From assembly GCF_048077055.1 (NCBI RefSeq), contig NZ_CP182236.1:3286001-3350000 (forward strand): 64,000 bases of DNA, given 5' to 3'. The notes under the pieces were generated by a model. The model did not search any database and was not told the DNA's origin. It saw only the letters and a list, made by a program, of their open reading frames with translations. Below, piece by piece: positions 35,134-43,501 of the stretch. Position 1 is the stretch's first letter, and each line of letters opens with the position of its first letter. The position numbers and the translations under genes were made by a program. The stretch comes from Egbenema bharatensis. Lineage in GTDB: Bacteria; Cyanobacteriota; Cyanobacteriia; Elainellales; Elainellaceae.

Positions 35134-35397
35134 ATGACTGTCAAATTGCGACTTGAAACCATTGCGGATATCTTGCACGATCGAGGGCAAAATCAGGCCG
35201 ATCGCACGGCATTTATCTTCCTCCAGGATGGAGAGACAGAATCCGGGCGGTTGACCTATTTTGAGTTAGACCAGCGGCCAGGGCAATTGCGGCCCAACTA
35301 CAAACCCGCACTCAGCCAGGCGATCGCGTCTTGCTGCTGTTTCCTCCCAGCTTGGAGTATATTGCGGCCTTCTTTGGCTGTCTGTATGCTGGGGTGA
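35134..35397 (+). CDS. Fatty-acyl-AMP ligase 2, N-terminal fragment (frameshifted)
   Basis: The first ~47 residues (LETIADILHDRGQNQADRTA, FIFLQDGETESGRLTYFELD) are the start of a second fatty-acyl-AMP ligase. One base is missing near 35275 (ccagcggcca where the sister sequence implies ccagcaggcc), after which this frame is meaningless and the real continuation is in the next ORF. Not an independent gene. Confidence 0.75.
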   Translation: MTVKLRLETIADILHDRGQNQADRTAFIFLQDGETESGRLTYFELDQRPGQLRPNYKPALSQAIASCCCFLPAWSILRPSLAVCMLG

Positions 35398-37028
35398 TTG
35401 CCGTTCCCGCCTACCCCCCTCGTCCGAATCGATCGCTCCAACGGCTTCAGTCCATTGCTGCCGATGCCCAGGCCTCGATCGCGTTAACCGTGTCTACTAC
35501 GCTGACGAGTTTAAAGCGGCAATTAGCTCAAACCTTAGAGCAAGCAGCCCCAGAACTTCAGAATTTACACTGGTTTGCCACTGATGCAATTCCCAACACC
35601 CTGGCGCAAGACTGGCAACCTCCTATCTTCAACCCAGATGCGCTGGCCTTTCTTCAGTACACCTCTGGCTCAACGGCTGCCCCTAAGGGAGCAATGATCA
35701 CCCACCGCAATTTGCTGTACAACCTGGACTTGATCTATGAGTATTTTGGTCACAGTGCGGACAGCATTGGTGTGTTGTGGTTGCCGCTTTACCATGATAT
35801 GGGACTGGTGGGGGGAGTGCTGCAATCGGTCTACGCCGGTTTTCCCGTCACGTTAATGTCGCCGCTGGTGTTTTTGCAAAGTCCAATTCGCTGGCTGCGG
35901 GCGATCTCCCACTATCGGGCCACGACAAGCGGTGGGCCAAACTTTGCCTATGATTTTTGTGTTCGTAAAATTACGTCAGAACAGCGATCGGGACTGGATT
36001 TGAGCAGTTGGACGGTGGCTTTAAACGCAGCGGAACCCATTCGCCCTGAAACGCTGGAGCGGTTCACTGCAACCTTTGCTCCCTGTGGCTTTCGGCGATC
36101 GACCTTTTTCCCATCCTACGGGATGGCAGAGGCAACGTTGATGGTGTCTGGTGGATTGCATACGGATGAACCTGTGCTGAAGACGGTGCAGGCAACGGGA
36201 TTGGCACAGCATCAAGTCATTCCAGCGAACGCAGATGATCATGCACCTGATCATATAACTAATCATGGGATTGCTCATACAACTGATCATGCAGCTCATC
36301 CTCCAGTAGAGAATGCCACCGATCAGGATAACTCTCATGGGACTTCTCTCCAAATCCGAACCCTAGTAAGCTGTGGGAAAACCCTGCGTGATCAACAAAT
36401 TGTGATTGTCCATCCAGAAACCCTGAGCCGCTGTGCGGCAAACCAAGTTGGGGAAATTTGGGTCGCGGGTGATAGCGTTGCGAAAGGCTACTGGGGAAAT
36501 TTAGAGGCCACAAAGCGAGACTTTCACGCTTACCTGGCAGATACGGGGGAAGGCCCATTTTTGCGAACAGGCGATTTAGGATTTTTAGATCAGGGTGAGT
36601 TATTTGTCACGGGTCGCTTGAAGGATGTGATTATTATTAATGGACATAATTACTATCCTCAGGATATTGAAACCACGGTAGAGCTGTGTTCTGAGGCGAT
36701 TCGCCCAACTTGCTGTGCTGCCTTTTCGGTGGACTTGCATAACACAGAACAGCTAATTGTATTGGCAGAAGTCGATCGCCGGTATTTTAGTCGCACATCC
36801 GGTCATCCTCAAACTGCTAAAAACAGCTCACAACCTAATGTAAAAGACATTACTCAAGCAATCCGGCGATCGGTACTAAAACAGCATGATTTGCAGGTCA
36901 GTTCGGTTGTATTGCTAAAGCCAGGCACGATTCCCAAAACATCGAGCGGCAAAATCCAACGCCATGCTTGCCGAGATCTTTTCCTCAAACAAAATCTAAC
37001 GGAAATCGAGATACCCATTCATGTCTAA
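35331..37028 (+). CDS. Fatty-acyl-AMP ligase 2, main part
   Basis: Continuation of the second ligase (about 631 residues if repaired). It has SLEYIAAFFGCLYAGVIAVP, P-loop LQYTSGSTAAPKGAMITHRN, LPLYHDMGLVGGVLQSVYAG, FFPSYGMAEATLMVSGG, TGDLGFLDQGELFVTGRLKD, VIIINGHNYYPQDIE and the catalytic-lysine end IPKTSSGKIQRHACRD. It is a paralogue of the ligase just upstream. An unusual His-rich insert of five 4-residue repeats (DHAP, DHIT, NHGI, AHTT, DHAA; DNA 36238-36297, 12-bp period) interrupts the region between the acyl pocket and the C-terminal domain. The next gene, with an ACP domain, follows after only 13 bp, making the ACP its likely acceptor. Confidence 0.88.
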   Translation: MLLFPPSLEYIAAFFGCLYAGVIAVPAYPPRPNRSLQRLQSIAADAQASIALTVSTTLTSLKRQLAQTLEQAAPELQNLHWFATDAIPNTLAQDWQPPIFNPDALAFLQYTSGSTAAPKGAMITHRNLLYNLDLIYEYFGHSADSIGVLWLPLYHDMGLVGGVLQSVYAGFPVTLMSPLVFLQSPIRWLRAISHYRATTSGGPNFAYDFCVRKITSEQRSGLDLSSWTVALNAAEPIRPETLERFTATFAPCGFRRSTFFPSYGMAEATLMVSGGLHTDEPVLKTVQATGLAQHQVIPANADDHAPDHITNHGIAHTTDHAAHPPVENATDQDNSHGTSLQIRTLVSCGKTLRDQQIVIVHPETLSRCAANQVGEIWVAGDSVAKGYWGNLEATKRDFHAYLADTGEGPFLRTGDLGFLDQGELFVTGRLKDVIIINGHNYYPQDIETTVELCSEAIRPTCCAAFSVDLHNTEQLIVLAEVDRRYFSRTSGHPQTAKNSSQPNVKDITQAIRRSVLKQHDLQVSSVVLLKPGTIPKTSSGKIQRHACRDLFLKQNLTEIEIPIHV

Positions 37029-37041
37029 GCAGGAGCAACGT

Positions 37042-38706
37042 ATGAAATGTCAGGATCACCTTAGCAATCAAACGATTCGGAACCTTGCGATCGCAGGTGG
37101 TGATCCGATTCAACCTGATAGTACGGCTCAGGCTTCTCAAACAGCGGTTCTTCAACAGTGGTTAATCCAAAAACTGGCGGAACGACTGAATGTTGCCCCT
37201 GGGGAGATTGATGTTCAGGCTGAGTTTATTGACTATGGTTTAAACTCCATTGAAGCAATCAATTTATCGGGAGAACTGGAGAACTTTTTAGAGCGGCGGC
37301 TGGATCCCACCTTACTATGGGAATATCCAACGATCGAAGCCCTATCGCTGTATCTGGCAGGTGAACTAGAAGATTGGGAGAATGCATTAAACGGCTCTGA
37401 ATCTAATAGTCCTGAATCTAATAATCCTGAATTTAACAATCCTGAATCTAACCTTCAGACAAAAGCAGATGACATTCCGCCGGAACAATATCAGTTCGAT
37501 CGCTACCCCGAATATTGCCAACTGCAACAGCAACAGGAAACGTTAGACGCATTAGGCATCCGCAATCCCTACTTCATGGTGCATGAGGGCATTGCCAAGG
37601 ATATAACCCAGGTTGACGGACGGGAATTGATTAATTTTTCCACCTACAATTACCTGGGAATGTCCGGTGATCCAATCGTCTCGGCAGCCGCGAAGGACGC
37701 GATCGATCGCTATGGCACGTCTGTTTCCGCCAGTCGGATTGCTTCAGGGGAAAAACCGCTGCATCGAGAATTGGAACAGGCGATCGCTGATTGGATCGGC
37801 GTAGAGGATGCGATTACCTATGTAGGGGGTCATGCCACGAACGTCACGACCATCAGCCACTTATTCGGCAAAAATGACCTGATTTTGCACGATGCCCTCA
37901 GCCATAATAGTATTCTGCAAGGTTGTATGCTGTCTGGTGCCAGTATCGTTGCCTTTCCCCACAACGACTGGCAAGCCCTCGATCGAATGTTACATGAGCG
38001 ACGGCATCGCTATCGACGGGTGTTGATCGTAATTGAGGGAGTGTACAGCATGGATGGGGATATTCCAGATTTGCCCCAGTTTATTGCGGTGAAGCGACAG
38101 CACAAAGCGGTGCTCATGGTGGATGAAGCCCATTCAATGGGGGTTCTGGGAGCACGAGGACGGGGCATTAGTGAATTTTTTGGGGTTGACCCCAGAGCAG
38201 TGGATTTGTGGATGGGAACGTTGAGCAAATCCTTTGCCAGTTGTGGCGGCTACATTGCCGGATGTGCAGCGGTGGTGGAACACCTGAAGTACAGCGCACC
38301 CGGATTTGTCTACAGTGTAGGACTCTCCCCTGCCAATGCTGCCGCGGCCCTGGCCGCCATTCGCTTGCTGGAGGCAGAACCAGAGCGAGTTAAAACCCTG
38401 GCCGATCGATCGCAGCTTTTCCTGCAGTTGGCGCAGCAGCGAGGCCTGGATACCGGAAAAAGTCAGCATTCAGCCGTGGTGCCCGTGATTGTCGGCGATT
38501 CAATGGAATGCATGAAGCTATCTCAAACCTTGTTCGATCGAGGAATCAATGTTCAGCCGATGGGATTTCCCGCTGTGCCCAACGGAACCGCCCGACTGCG
38601 ATTCTTCATTAGCTGCACCCACAGCCCAGAGCAAATTTGCACCACCGTTGATACCGTAACCCAAGCATTCGCCCAGCAGCGTCAGGCAGGAGCAGCGTAT
38701 GGTTAG
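37042..38706 (+). CDS. ACP fused to serine-palmitoyltransferase-like alpha-oxoamine synthase
   Basis: A two-domain protein of 554 residues. Residues ~33-110 form an acyl carrier domain with phosphopantetheine site DYGLNSIEAI (Ser near 69). A linker of four 5-residue repeats (PESNS, PESNN, PEFNN, PESNL) follows. From ~150 a fold-type I PLP enzyme of the alpha-oxoamine synthase family begins: FSTYNYLGMSGDP, YGTSVSASRIASGEKPLHRE, VLMVDEAHSMGVLGARGRGI and the PLP lysine in MGTLSKSFASCGGYIAG near 396. Such enzymes condense an acyl thioester with an amino acid, releasing CO2, to give an alpha-aminoketone. With the ligases upstream and the ketoreductase-like SDR downstream, a sphingoid-base-type product is likely. 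Start 37042 chosen for AGGAG six bases upstream. Confidence 0.9.
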   Translation: MKCQDHLSNQTIRNLAIAGGDPIQPDSTAQASQTAVLQQWLIQKLAERLNVAPGEIDVQAEFIDYGLNSIEAINLSGELENFLERRLDPTLLWEYPTIEALSLYLAGELEDWENALNGSESNSPESNNPEFNNPESNLQTKADDIPPEQYQFDRYPEYCQLQQQQETLDALGIRNPYFMVHEGIAKDITQVDGRELINFSTYNYLGMSGDPIVSAAAKDAIDRYGTSVSASRIASGEKPLHRELEQAIADWIGVEDAITYVGGHATNVTTISHLFGKNDLILHDALSHNSILQGCMLSGASIVAFPHNDWQALDRMLHERRHRYRRVLIVIEGVYSMDGDIPDLPQFIAVKRQHKAVLMVDEAHSMGVLGARGRGISEFFGVDPRAVDLWMGTLSKSFASCGGYIAGCAAVVEHLKYSAPGFVYSVGLSPANAAAALAAIRLLEAEPERVKTLADRSQLFLQLAQQRGLDTGKSQHSAVVPVIVGDSMECMKLSQTLFDRGINVQPMGFPAVPNGTARLRFFISCTHSPEQICTTVDTVTQAFAQQRQAGAAYG

Positions 38707-38805
38707 GAATGCAATTTTAATTATCTGGAAATTCTTGTGGGGTGGGCATCTTGCCCGCCCAGTCAGCGAAGTAAACCGTTGCACAGGTTTTAATCCATGA
38801 TCCTT
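38705..38805 (-). repeat. Dispersed palindromic repeat R1, copy b
   Basis: A full R1 copy in reverse orientation fills the gap after the synthase. It includes the last bases of that gene's stop codon and the ATG (38797) of the methyltransferase, so the repeat supplies both gene boundaries. Confidence 0.75.
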
Positions 38806-39699
38806 AACATCCCAGAACGAGAACACCTGAACCTGGATGCCCCCTGGAGTATGGGGGAAGCCGCCTTTACCAAAATGATGGCGATCGTGCATCAGAAAGT
38901 GCCCCATCTCAAAACCCTGGTGGAATTTGGTAGTGGTAAAAGTTCGATTCGGTTAGCCAATACTTTTCCTGATGCCCAGGTATTTTCAATCGAAAGCGAT
39001 CGCTTCTGTTTTGAGCAAACTCAAACACTGGCAAAGACATTACTAACACCCTGCCAATTTACCCAATCCAATCTCACCTTGCTACACCAACCGTTGTCCT
39101 TCCAAACCTATGGTTCTGGAGAAATTCTCTCCTACACTCCTACAACTAGCTGGAATGACTTAACGATCGATTGCGTGATTATTGATGGCCCGGCATTTTA
39201 CACGCTGCGAGGACGGGAAGCCTGCCTGTATCAAGTGTATGATCAACTGGCGATCGGTGGAGTGGTGATTTTAGATGATTATCGGCGTACCAGCGAACAG
39301 GCGATCGTGAAAAATTGGCTGGCCGTTTACCCCAATAGCTTTACGGTCGAGATTGTGCCTGTGGGACATCGGTTGGCTGTATTAACCAAGCAAGCAACCG
39401 TAGCGGCTAATTGGGATCATCCGGTGAAACAAAAAGATCATCAGATACTCAGGCAAAACTATCAAAGGATTCGATCGCTGCTGCTCATGGGAACAGTCGA
39501 TCGGCTCAACTGGCTTCAGCAACGAGGCGCACTGGGCAAACAGATCGTCCAGGTGATTCAAGCCATGCAGGCAAGCTATGGTATTTCTGAGGAACACATA
39601 GCCGCGGCCCAGATGAAATCCAATTCCTTCATCGATCGCCAGCGCATGTATTGGGAGAGTCTCCAGGTTTGCCTTCAGCTAGCTTATTTGGCGCGTTAG
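38797..39699 (+). CDS. Class I SAM-dependent methyltransferase-like protein
   Basis: A 300-residue protein with a Rossmann-type methyltransferase core: LKTLVEFGSGKSSIRLANTF as the SAM-binding glycine-rich loop, VFSIESD as the acidic ribose-binding strand, and DCVIIDGPAFYTLRGREACL with GGVVILDDYRRTSEQA as strands 4-5. It resembles small-molecule or FkbM/Methyltransf_24 type enzymes. The C-terminal ~90 residues are helical and unassigned. The annotated ATG lies inside repeat R1 copy b and has no good ribosome binding site; the next in-frame ATG is at 38851, so the start is uncertain. It sits between the ACP-synthase and a glycosyltransferase. Confidence 0.75.
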   Translation: MILNIPEREHLNLDAPWSMGEAAFTKMMAIVHQKVPHLKTLVEFGSGKSSIRLANTFPDAQVFSIESDRFCFEQTQTLAKTLLTPCQFTQSNLTLLHQPLSFQTYGSGEILSYTPTTSWNDLTIDCVIIDGPAFYTLRGREACLYQVYDQLAIGGVVILDDYRRTSEQAIVKNWLAVYPNSFTVEIVPVGHRLAVLTKQATVAANWDHPVKQKDHQILRQNYQRIRSLLLMGTVDRLNWLQQRGALGKQIVQVIQAMQASYGISEEHIAAAQMKSNSFIDRQRMYWESLQVCLQLAYLAR

Positions 39700-39724
39700 A
39701 TCTGAAAAAGGGAGGGTTTCAATC

Positions 39725-40972
39725 ATGAAGATCGCCATTCTCACCTCTGGTTTTCTGCCCGTTGTGGACGGTGTAACGGTTAGTGCCCTCCAGCGGTTGC
39801 AAAGATTAAGCCAGTGGGGTCATCAGGTGCGGGTATTTTGCCCCGATTATCGACCGCTAGAAGCTATCTATCCCAATTGGAAAGATTATACAGGGGAAAT
39901 TCTGCCGGGGGTGACGGTAGTGAATCTGCCCAGCGGTTCATTTATGGGGGTAGAGTTTGAGCGCAATGTCAGCAGAACAGCGTACTCCATTTTGATTCAG
40001 GAATTGCAAAAATTCTCTCCTGATCTGATTCATGTGGATGAACCGGAAAGAATGTTTGTTGGGTTTCTGCATATTCCTGGAGTCCAGTTTGCTAGGAAAT
40101 CTGGTATTCCCTGCATTGGCTTTTTTAGAACCAACTTTATGGAATACGTTGAAGATTTTTTCCCCTTACCGCCGATCGTCCTTACCCCTCTGAAAGCATT
40201 CCTGAAGCAGCTCATTGTCAAAATATACAATGCCTACGATCTGACCCTGGTAGCAAGTCCCATTACCCACGAGAAGCTGGTGCATATGGGAATTAAAAAT
40301 ACTCACTATGCACTACTCCTGGGCTGCGATACTGACCAGTTTCATCCTGATTTGCGGCAGGCAGGTTTCTTTAAACGCAACTACAACTTACCCCAGGTCG
40401 ATCGCACCGTGAAGCTGGTGTTTTTGGGACGACTGACTCCCGATAAAGGCTGGCGTTTCACCATGAATGCCTTTGCTCAGGTGGTGCAGCAGGTCGATCG
40501 GAAAGCCATTTCTCTACTGATTGCGGGAGATGGTGAACTGCGCGATGAAATTGAGCAACGGTTGAGTCAGTTTGTGCCCCAGGTGCATTTATTGGGGCGG
40601 GTGCCTCCCGATGAAGTCCCTGCCCTGCTGGCCAATAGCGATGTTCATGTCACCACCTCAGAGAAAGAAACCAGAGGGTTGACTGTATTAGAAGCCTTTG
40701 CCTCAGGGATTCCGGTGATCGCACCACGAGCAGGGGGTGTGGTTGAGAATATTCGAGATGGCTGGAATGGCTTTTTGTTTACCCCAAAAGATCAAAGGGA
40801 TTTTGTCACGAAGTTACAAACGTTGATCCAAAATCCAGAACAGCGGCAGATGATGGGGAAGAACGGTCGAGAATGCATTGCAGATTATAGTTGGGATACC
40901 GCCGTGAAGAACTTAATTAACATTTGGGAAGCACAAATTGCCGAAAAAGAAACTCTAAAATCTAAAATCTAA
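39725..40972 (+). CDS. GT4 family glycosyltransferase
   Basis: A 415-residue GT-B glycosyltransferase of family 4. The N-terminal MKIAILTSGFLPVVDGVTVS resembles SqdX/MgtA-type lipid or phospholipid glycosyltransferases. The donor-binding half has LVFLGRLTPDKGWRF, LLIAGDGELRDEIEQRL and the E-x7-E motif in EKETRGLTVLEAFASGIPVI. The start is preceded by gggagggtttc. It is 25 bp after the methyltransferase and precedes the SDR reductase gene on the same strand, so the likely acceptor is the lipid made by this cluster. The sugar donor is not predictable from sequence. Confidence 0.88.
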   Translation: MKIAILTSGFLPVVDGVTVSALQRLQRLSQWGHQVRVFCPDYRPLEAIYPNWKDYTGEILPGVTVVNLPSGSFMGVEFERNVSRTAYSILIQELQKFSPDLIHVDEPERMFVGFLHIPGVQFARKSGIPCIGFFRTNFMEYVEDFFPLPPIVLTPLKAFLKQLIVKIYNAYDLTLVASPITHEKLVHMGIKNTHYALLLGCDTDQFHPDLRQAGFFKRNYNLPQVDRTVKLVFLGRLTPDKGWRFTMNAFAQVVQQVDRKAISLLIAGDGELRDEIEQRLSQFVPQVHLLGRVPPDEVPALLANSDVHVTTSEKETRGLTVLEAFASGIPVIAPRAGGVVENIRDGWNGFLFTPKDQRDFVTKLQTLIQNPEQRQMMGKNGRECIADYSWDTAVKNLINIWEAQIAEKETLKSKI

Positions 40973-41070
40973 GGATCATGGATTAAATAACCTGCAACGT
41001 TTTTCTTTGTTGAATGGGCGGGCAAGATGCCCACCCCACAAGAATTTCAAATGATTCAATTCGTATTCCT
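40971..41070 (+). repeat. Dispersed palindromic repeat R1, copy c
   Basis: About 100 bp in the same orientation as copy a: aaggatcatggattaaataa at the left end, core gggcgggcaagatgcccacc, and tcgtattcct at the right end. It fills the gap between the glycosyltransferase and the SDR gene. Confidence 0.8.
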
Positions 41071-41087
41071 GAAATCCAAAATCCAAA

Positions 41088-41954
41088 ATGGCAAAGCCAA
41101 TGATATGGCGAAAATCTAAATCAACGATCGCACCCTTCTACCATCACCACGCCATGATTGTTGGTGGGTCTAGCGGCATTGGCAAAGCAACGGCCCAACA
41201 GCTTGCCCAGTCCGGGGCCCATCTGTCCATCATTGCCCGAACGGTCACGACCCTGGAAGCGGCCAAAGCTGAAATTGAGTCAGCCAGAATTGATCCAGAC
41301 CAGCGTGTTATCTCGATCGCCGCTGATATCACCAACGCCCAACAAATCGAACAGGCGATTCAGACAGCAATCCGTCAGCAGGGCACTCCCCATCTTCTAA
41401 TTGTTGCAGCCGGAATGGCCCACTCTGGCTACTTCCGAGAATTGCCGATCGAAGTCTTTGAACGCACCATGGCAGTCAATTACTTTGGCTCCCTCTACGC
41501 CATTAAAGCCGTTTTACCTGCAATGGAGCAGCGGCGGCAGGGACATATCGTGCTAATTTCCTCTGGAGCCGGATTAGTCGGGATCTATGGCTATACCCCT
41601 TATAGCCCCAGTAAGTTTGCCCTGCGGGGATTAGCAGAGTCCTTGCGGGGTGAATTAAAAGCATCGGGCATTCACCTGTCGATCGTCTATCCTCCCGACA
41701 CGGATACGCCCCAACTGCTCGCCGAGAATCAAACCAAGCCGATCGAAACCCAACGGATTACAGGCAGTGCCAAAACCTGGCAACCGGAGGATGTGGCGCG
41801 AGTGATTCTTAGGGGCATTCAGCGCAAAGATTTTACGATCGCTCCTGGATTAGAAATGTCTTTACTGTCCTGGTTGCATAGTTTACTTGCGCCGCTGCTG
41901 CGGTGGTATTTTGATGGTCTGGTCTTCAAAACCAATCGGGAGCCAAAGCAGTAG
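41088..41954 (+). CDS. SDR resembling 3-ketosphinganine reductase
   Basis: A 288-residue short-chain dehydrogenase. The cofactor site is MIVGGSSGIGKATAQQLA, the catalytic triad region includes VLISSGAGLVG and YSPSKFALRGLAESLRGELK (YxxxK), and the characteristic stretch YPPDTDTPQLLAENQTKPIE followed by TQRITGS matches the pattern I know from eukaryotic 3-ketodihydrosphingosine reductases (KDSR/Tsc10: YPPDTDTP, ENxTKPxET). A hydrophobic C-terminus (LSWLHSLLAPLLRWYF) could attach it to the membrane, as in KDSR. Beside an ACP-linked alpha-oxoamine synthase, the natural substrate would be its 3-keto aminoalkane product, reduced with NADPH. Assignment is by motif, not alignment search. Confidence 0.85.
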   Translation: MAKPMIWRKSKSTIAPFYHHHAMIVGGSSGIGKATAQQLAQSGAHLSIIARTVTTLEAAKAEIESARIDPDQRVISIAADITNAQQIEQAIQTAIRQQGTPHLLIVAAGMAHSGYFRELPIEVFERTMAVNYFGSLYAIKAVLPAMEQRRQGHIVLISSGAGLVGIYGYTPYSPSKFALRGLAESLRGELKASGIHLSIVYPPDTDTPQLLAENQTKPIETQRITGSAKTWQPEDVARVILRGIQRKDFTIAPGLEMSLLSWLHSLLAPLLRWYFDGLVFKTNREPKQ

Positions 41955-42367
41955 AATGATTCAGATCAAAAATCAGGGATGGAAAGCGATCGAGATCACT
42001 TCAGAAAAGTCTGAATCAGGTTACTGGACTTGTTTAAACCCACTTTTAAACACACAATCTTCATCCTTTTCTTAGCCGATTCTTATGATTTTTGTAGAGA
42101 AATCTGCGGATATTTGCCCTGAATTTGGTAAATCTACTGAGGGTGGTGTTCAATCAACTGATGGGAGTTCAATTTGAATTCACATTGACTAAACTAAACT
42201 GACCTTCCCAGTCCAGTGTACATTAGCGTTATTTTGGGAACGCTATCAGTTGAGACTCGGCAAAGTTTGTGCATCAACCGAACTGGCCGATTTTGGCAAA
42301 AGTTCTCTAGATACTGAAAAATAGGCTTTTTGCCGTTTCACCTACGTTTGATTAAGGATAATCCAAG
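41955..42367. other. 413-bp gap between SDR and gmd
   Basis: No convincing gene. A 39-codon ORF begins one base after the SDR stop (ATG at 41956, MIQIKNQGWKAIEITSEKSE...) but has no ribosome binding site or recognisable family. The stretch 42170-42360 is AT-rich and is the likely promoter region for gmd. Confidence 0.4.
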
Positions 42368-43447
42368 ATGACACAACGGAAATGCGCGCTAATTACAGGG
42401 ATTACAGGGCAAGATGGCTCTTACTTGAGTGAGCTTCTGCTAGAGAAGGGGTACGAAGTTCATGGCATCATTCGCCGCACTTCCACCTTTAATACCGATC
42501 GCATCGACCACATCTACGAAGATCCTCATAAAGAAACCGCTAAACTCTTCCTGCACTATGGCGATCTCACCGATGGCACCACGCTTCGCCGCATTCTAGA
42601 AGAAGTTAAACCCGTCGAAATCTATAACCTGGGTGCGCAATCCCACGTTCGCGTCAGCTTTGATGCTCCCGAATACACCGTTGACAGCGTGGGCATGGGC
42701 ACCCTGCGCCTGTTAGAAGCCATCCGCGACTACCGCCATCGCACCGGCATTGAAGTTCGCTTCTATCAAGCTGGCTCCTCAGAGATGTTTGGCAAGGTTC
42801 AGGAAGTACCCCAGAAGGAAACCACCCCCTTCTACCCCCGCAGTCCCTACGCCTGCGCCAAGGTCTATGGTCACTGGCAAACCGTCAACTACCGCGAATC
42901 CTACGGCATGTTTGCCTGCAACGGCATCTTGTTTAACCACGAGTCGCCGCGTCGGGGTGAAACCTTTGTCACCCGCAAAATCACCAGAGCTGTGGCCCGG
43001 ATTGTGGCAGGACAGCAGAAAAAGCTGTTTATGGGCAACCTCGACTCCAAGCGGGACTGGGGCTATGCCAAGGACTATGTCCGCGCCATGTGGCTGATGC
43101 TTCAGCAGGAAACGCCGGATGATTATGTCGTGGCAACCGGAGAAACCTACTCCGTGCGTGAGTTCTTGGATCTAGCCTTTGGCTACGTCAACCTGGATTG
43201 GCAGGATTATGTTGAGTTTGATGAACGGTATCTGCGTCCGGCGGAAGTGGAGTTGCTGATCGGCGATCCAGCCAAAGCCAAGGAGAAGCTGGGTTGGGAG
43301 CCTTCGGTTACCTTTGAACAACTGGTGCAGATCATGGTGGAGGCAGACCTGAAGGCACTGGGCTTGATTCCCCTTAATGGCAACATTTCCAATGCCGCGC
43401 CCGATCACGCCACAATTCGTCCCAGCGTGGGCAGCCTGTCGTTTTAG
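42368..43447 (+). CDS. gmd: GDP-mannose 4,6-dehydratase
   Basis: A 359-residue NADP-dependent extended SDR that converts GDP-mannose to GDP-4-keto-6-deoxymannose. Evidence: ALITGITGQDGSYLSELLLE at the N-terminus, GIIRRTSTFNTDRIDHIYED, YNLGAQSHVRVSFDAPEYT, the SSEMFGKVQE loop, catalytic YACAKVYGHWQ and NHESPRRGETFVTRKITRA. Length and motifs are fully typical. fcl follows 54 bp downstream, giving the complete two-step route to GDP-L-fucose. It may supply the donor for the glycosyltransferase of the adjacent lipid cluster or for exopolysaccharide. Confidence 0.97.
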   Translation: MTQRKCALITGITGQDGSYLSELLLEKGYEVHGIIRRTSTFNTDRIDHIYEDPHKETAKLFLHYGDLTDGTTLRRILEEVKPVEIYNLGAQSHVRVSFDAPEYTVDSVGMGTLRLLEAIRDYRHRTGIEVRFYQAGSSEMFGKVQEVPQKETTPFYPRSPYACAKVYGHWQTVNYRESYGMFACNGILFNHESPRRGETFVTRKITRAVARIVAGQQKKLFMGNLDSKRDWGYAKDYVRAMWLMLQQETPDDYVVATGETYSVREFLDLAFGYVNLDWQDYVEFDERYLRPAEVELLIGDPAKAKEKLGWEPSVTFEQLVQIMVEADLKALGLIPLNGNISNAAPDHATIRPSVGSLSF

Positions 43448-43501
43448 TCGGATGCCCAATCCACTCTCCTCAGTTCCTCCAGAAGTAAGTGAAGTGAAAT
43501 C

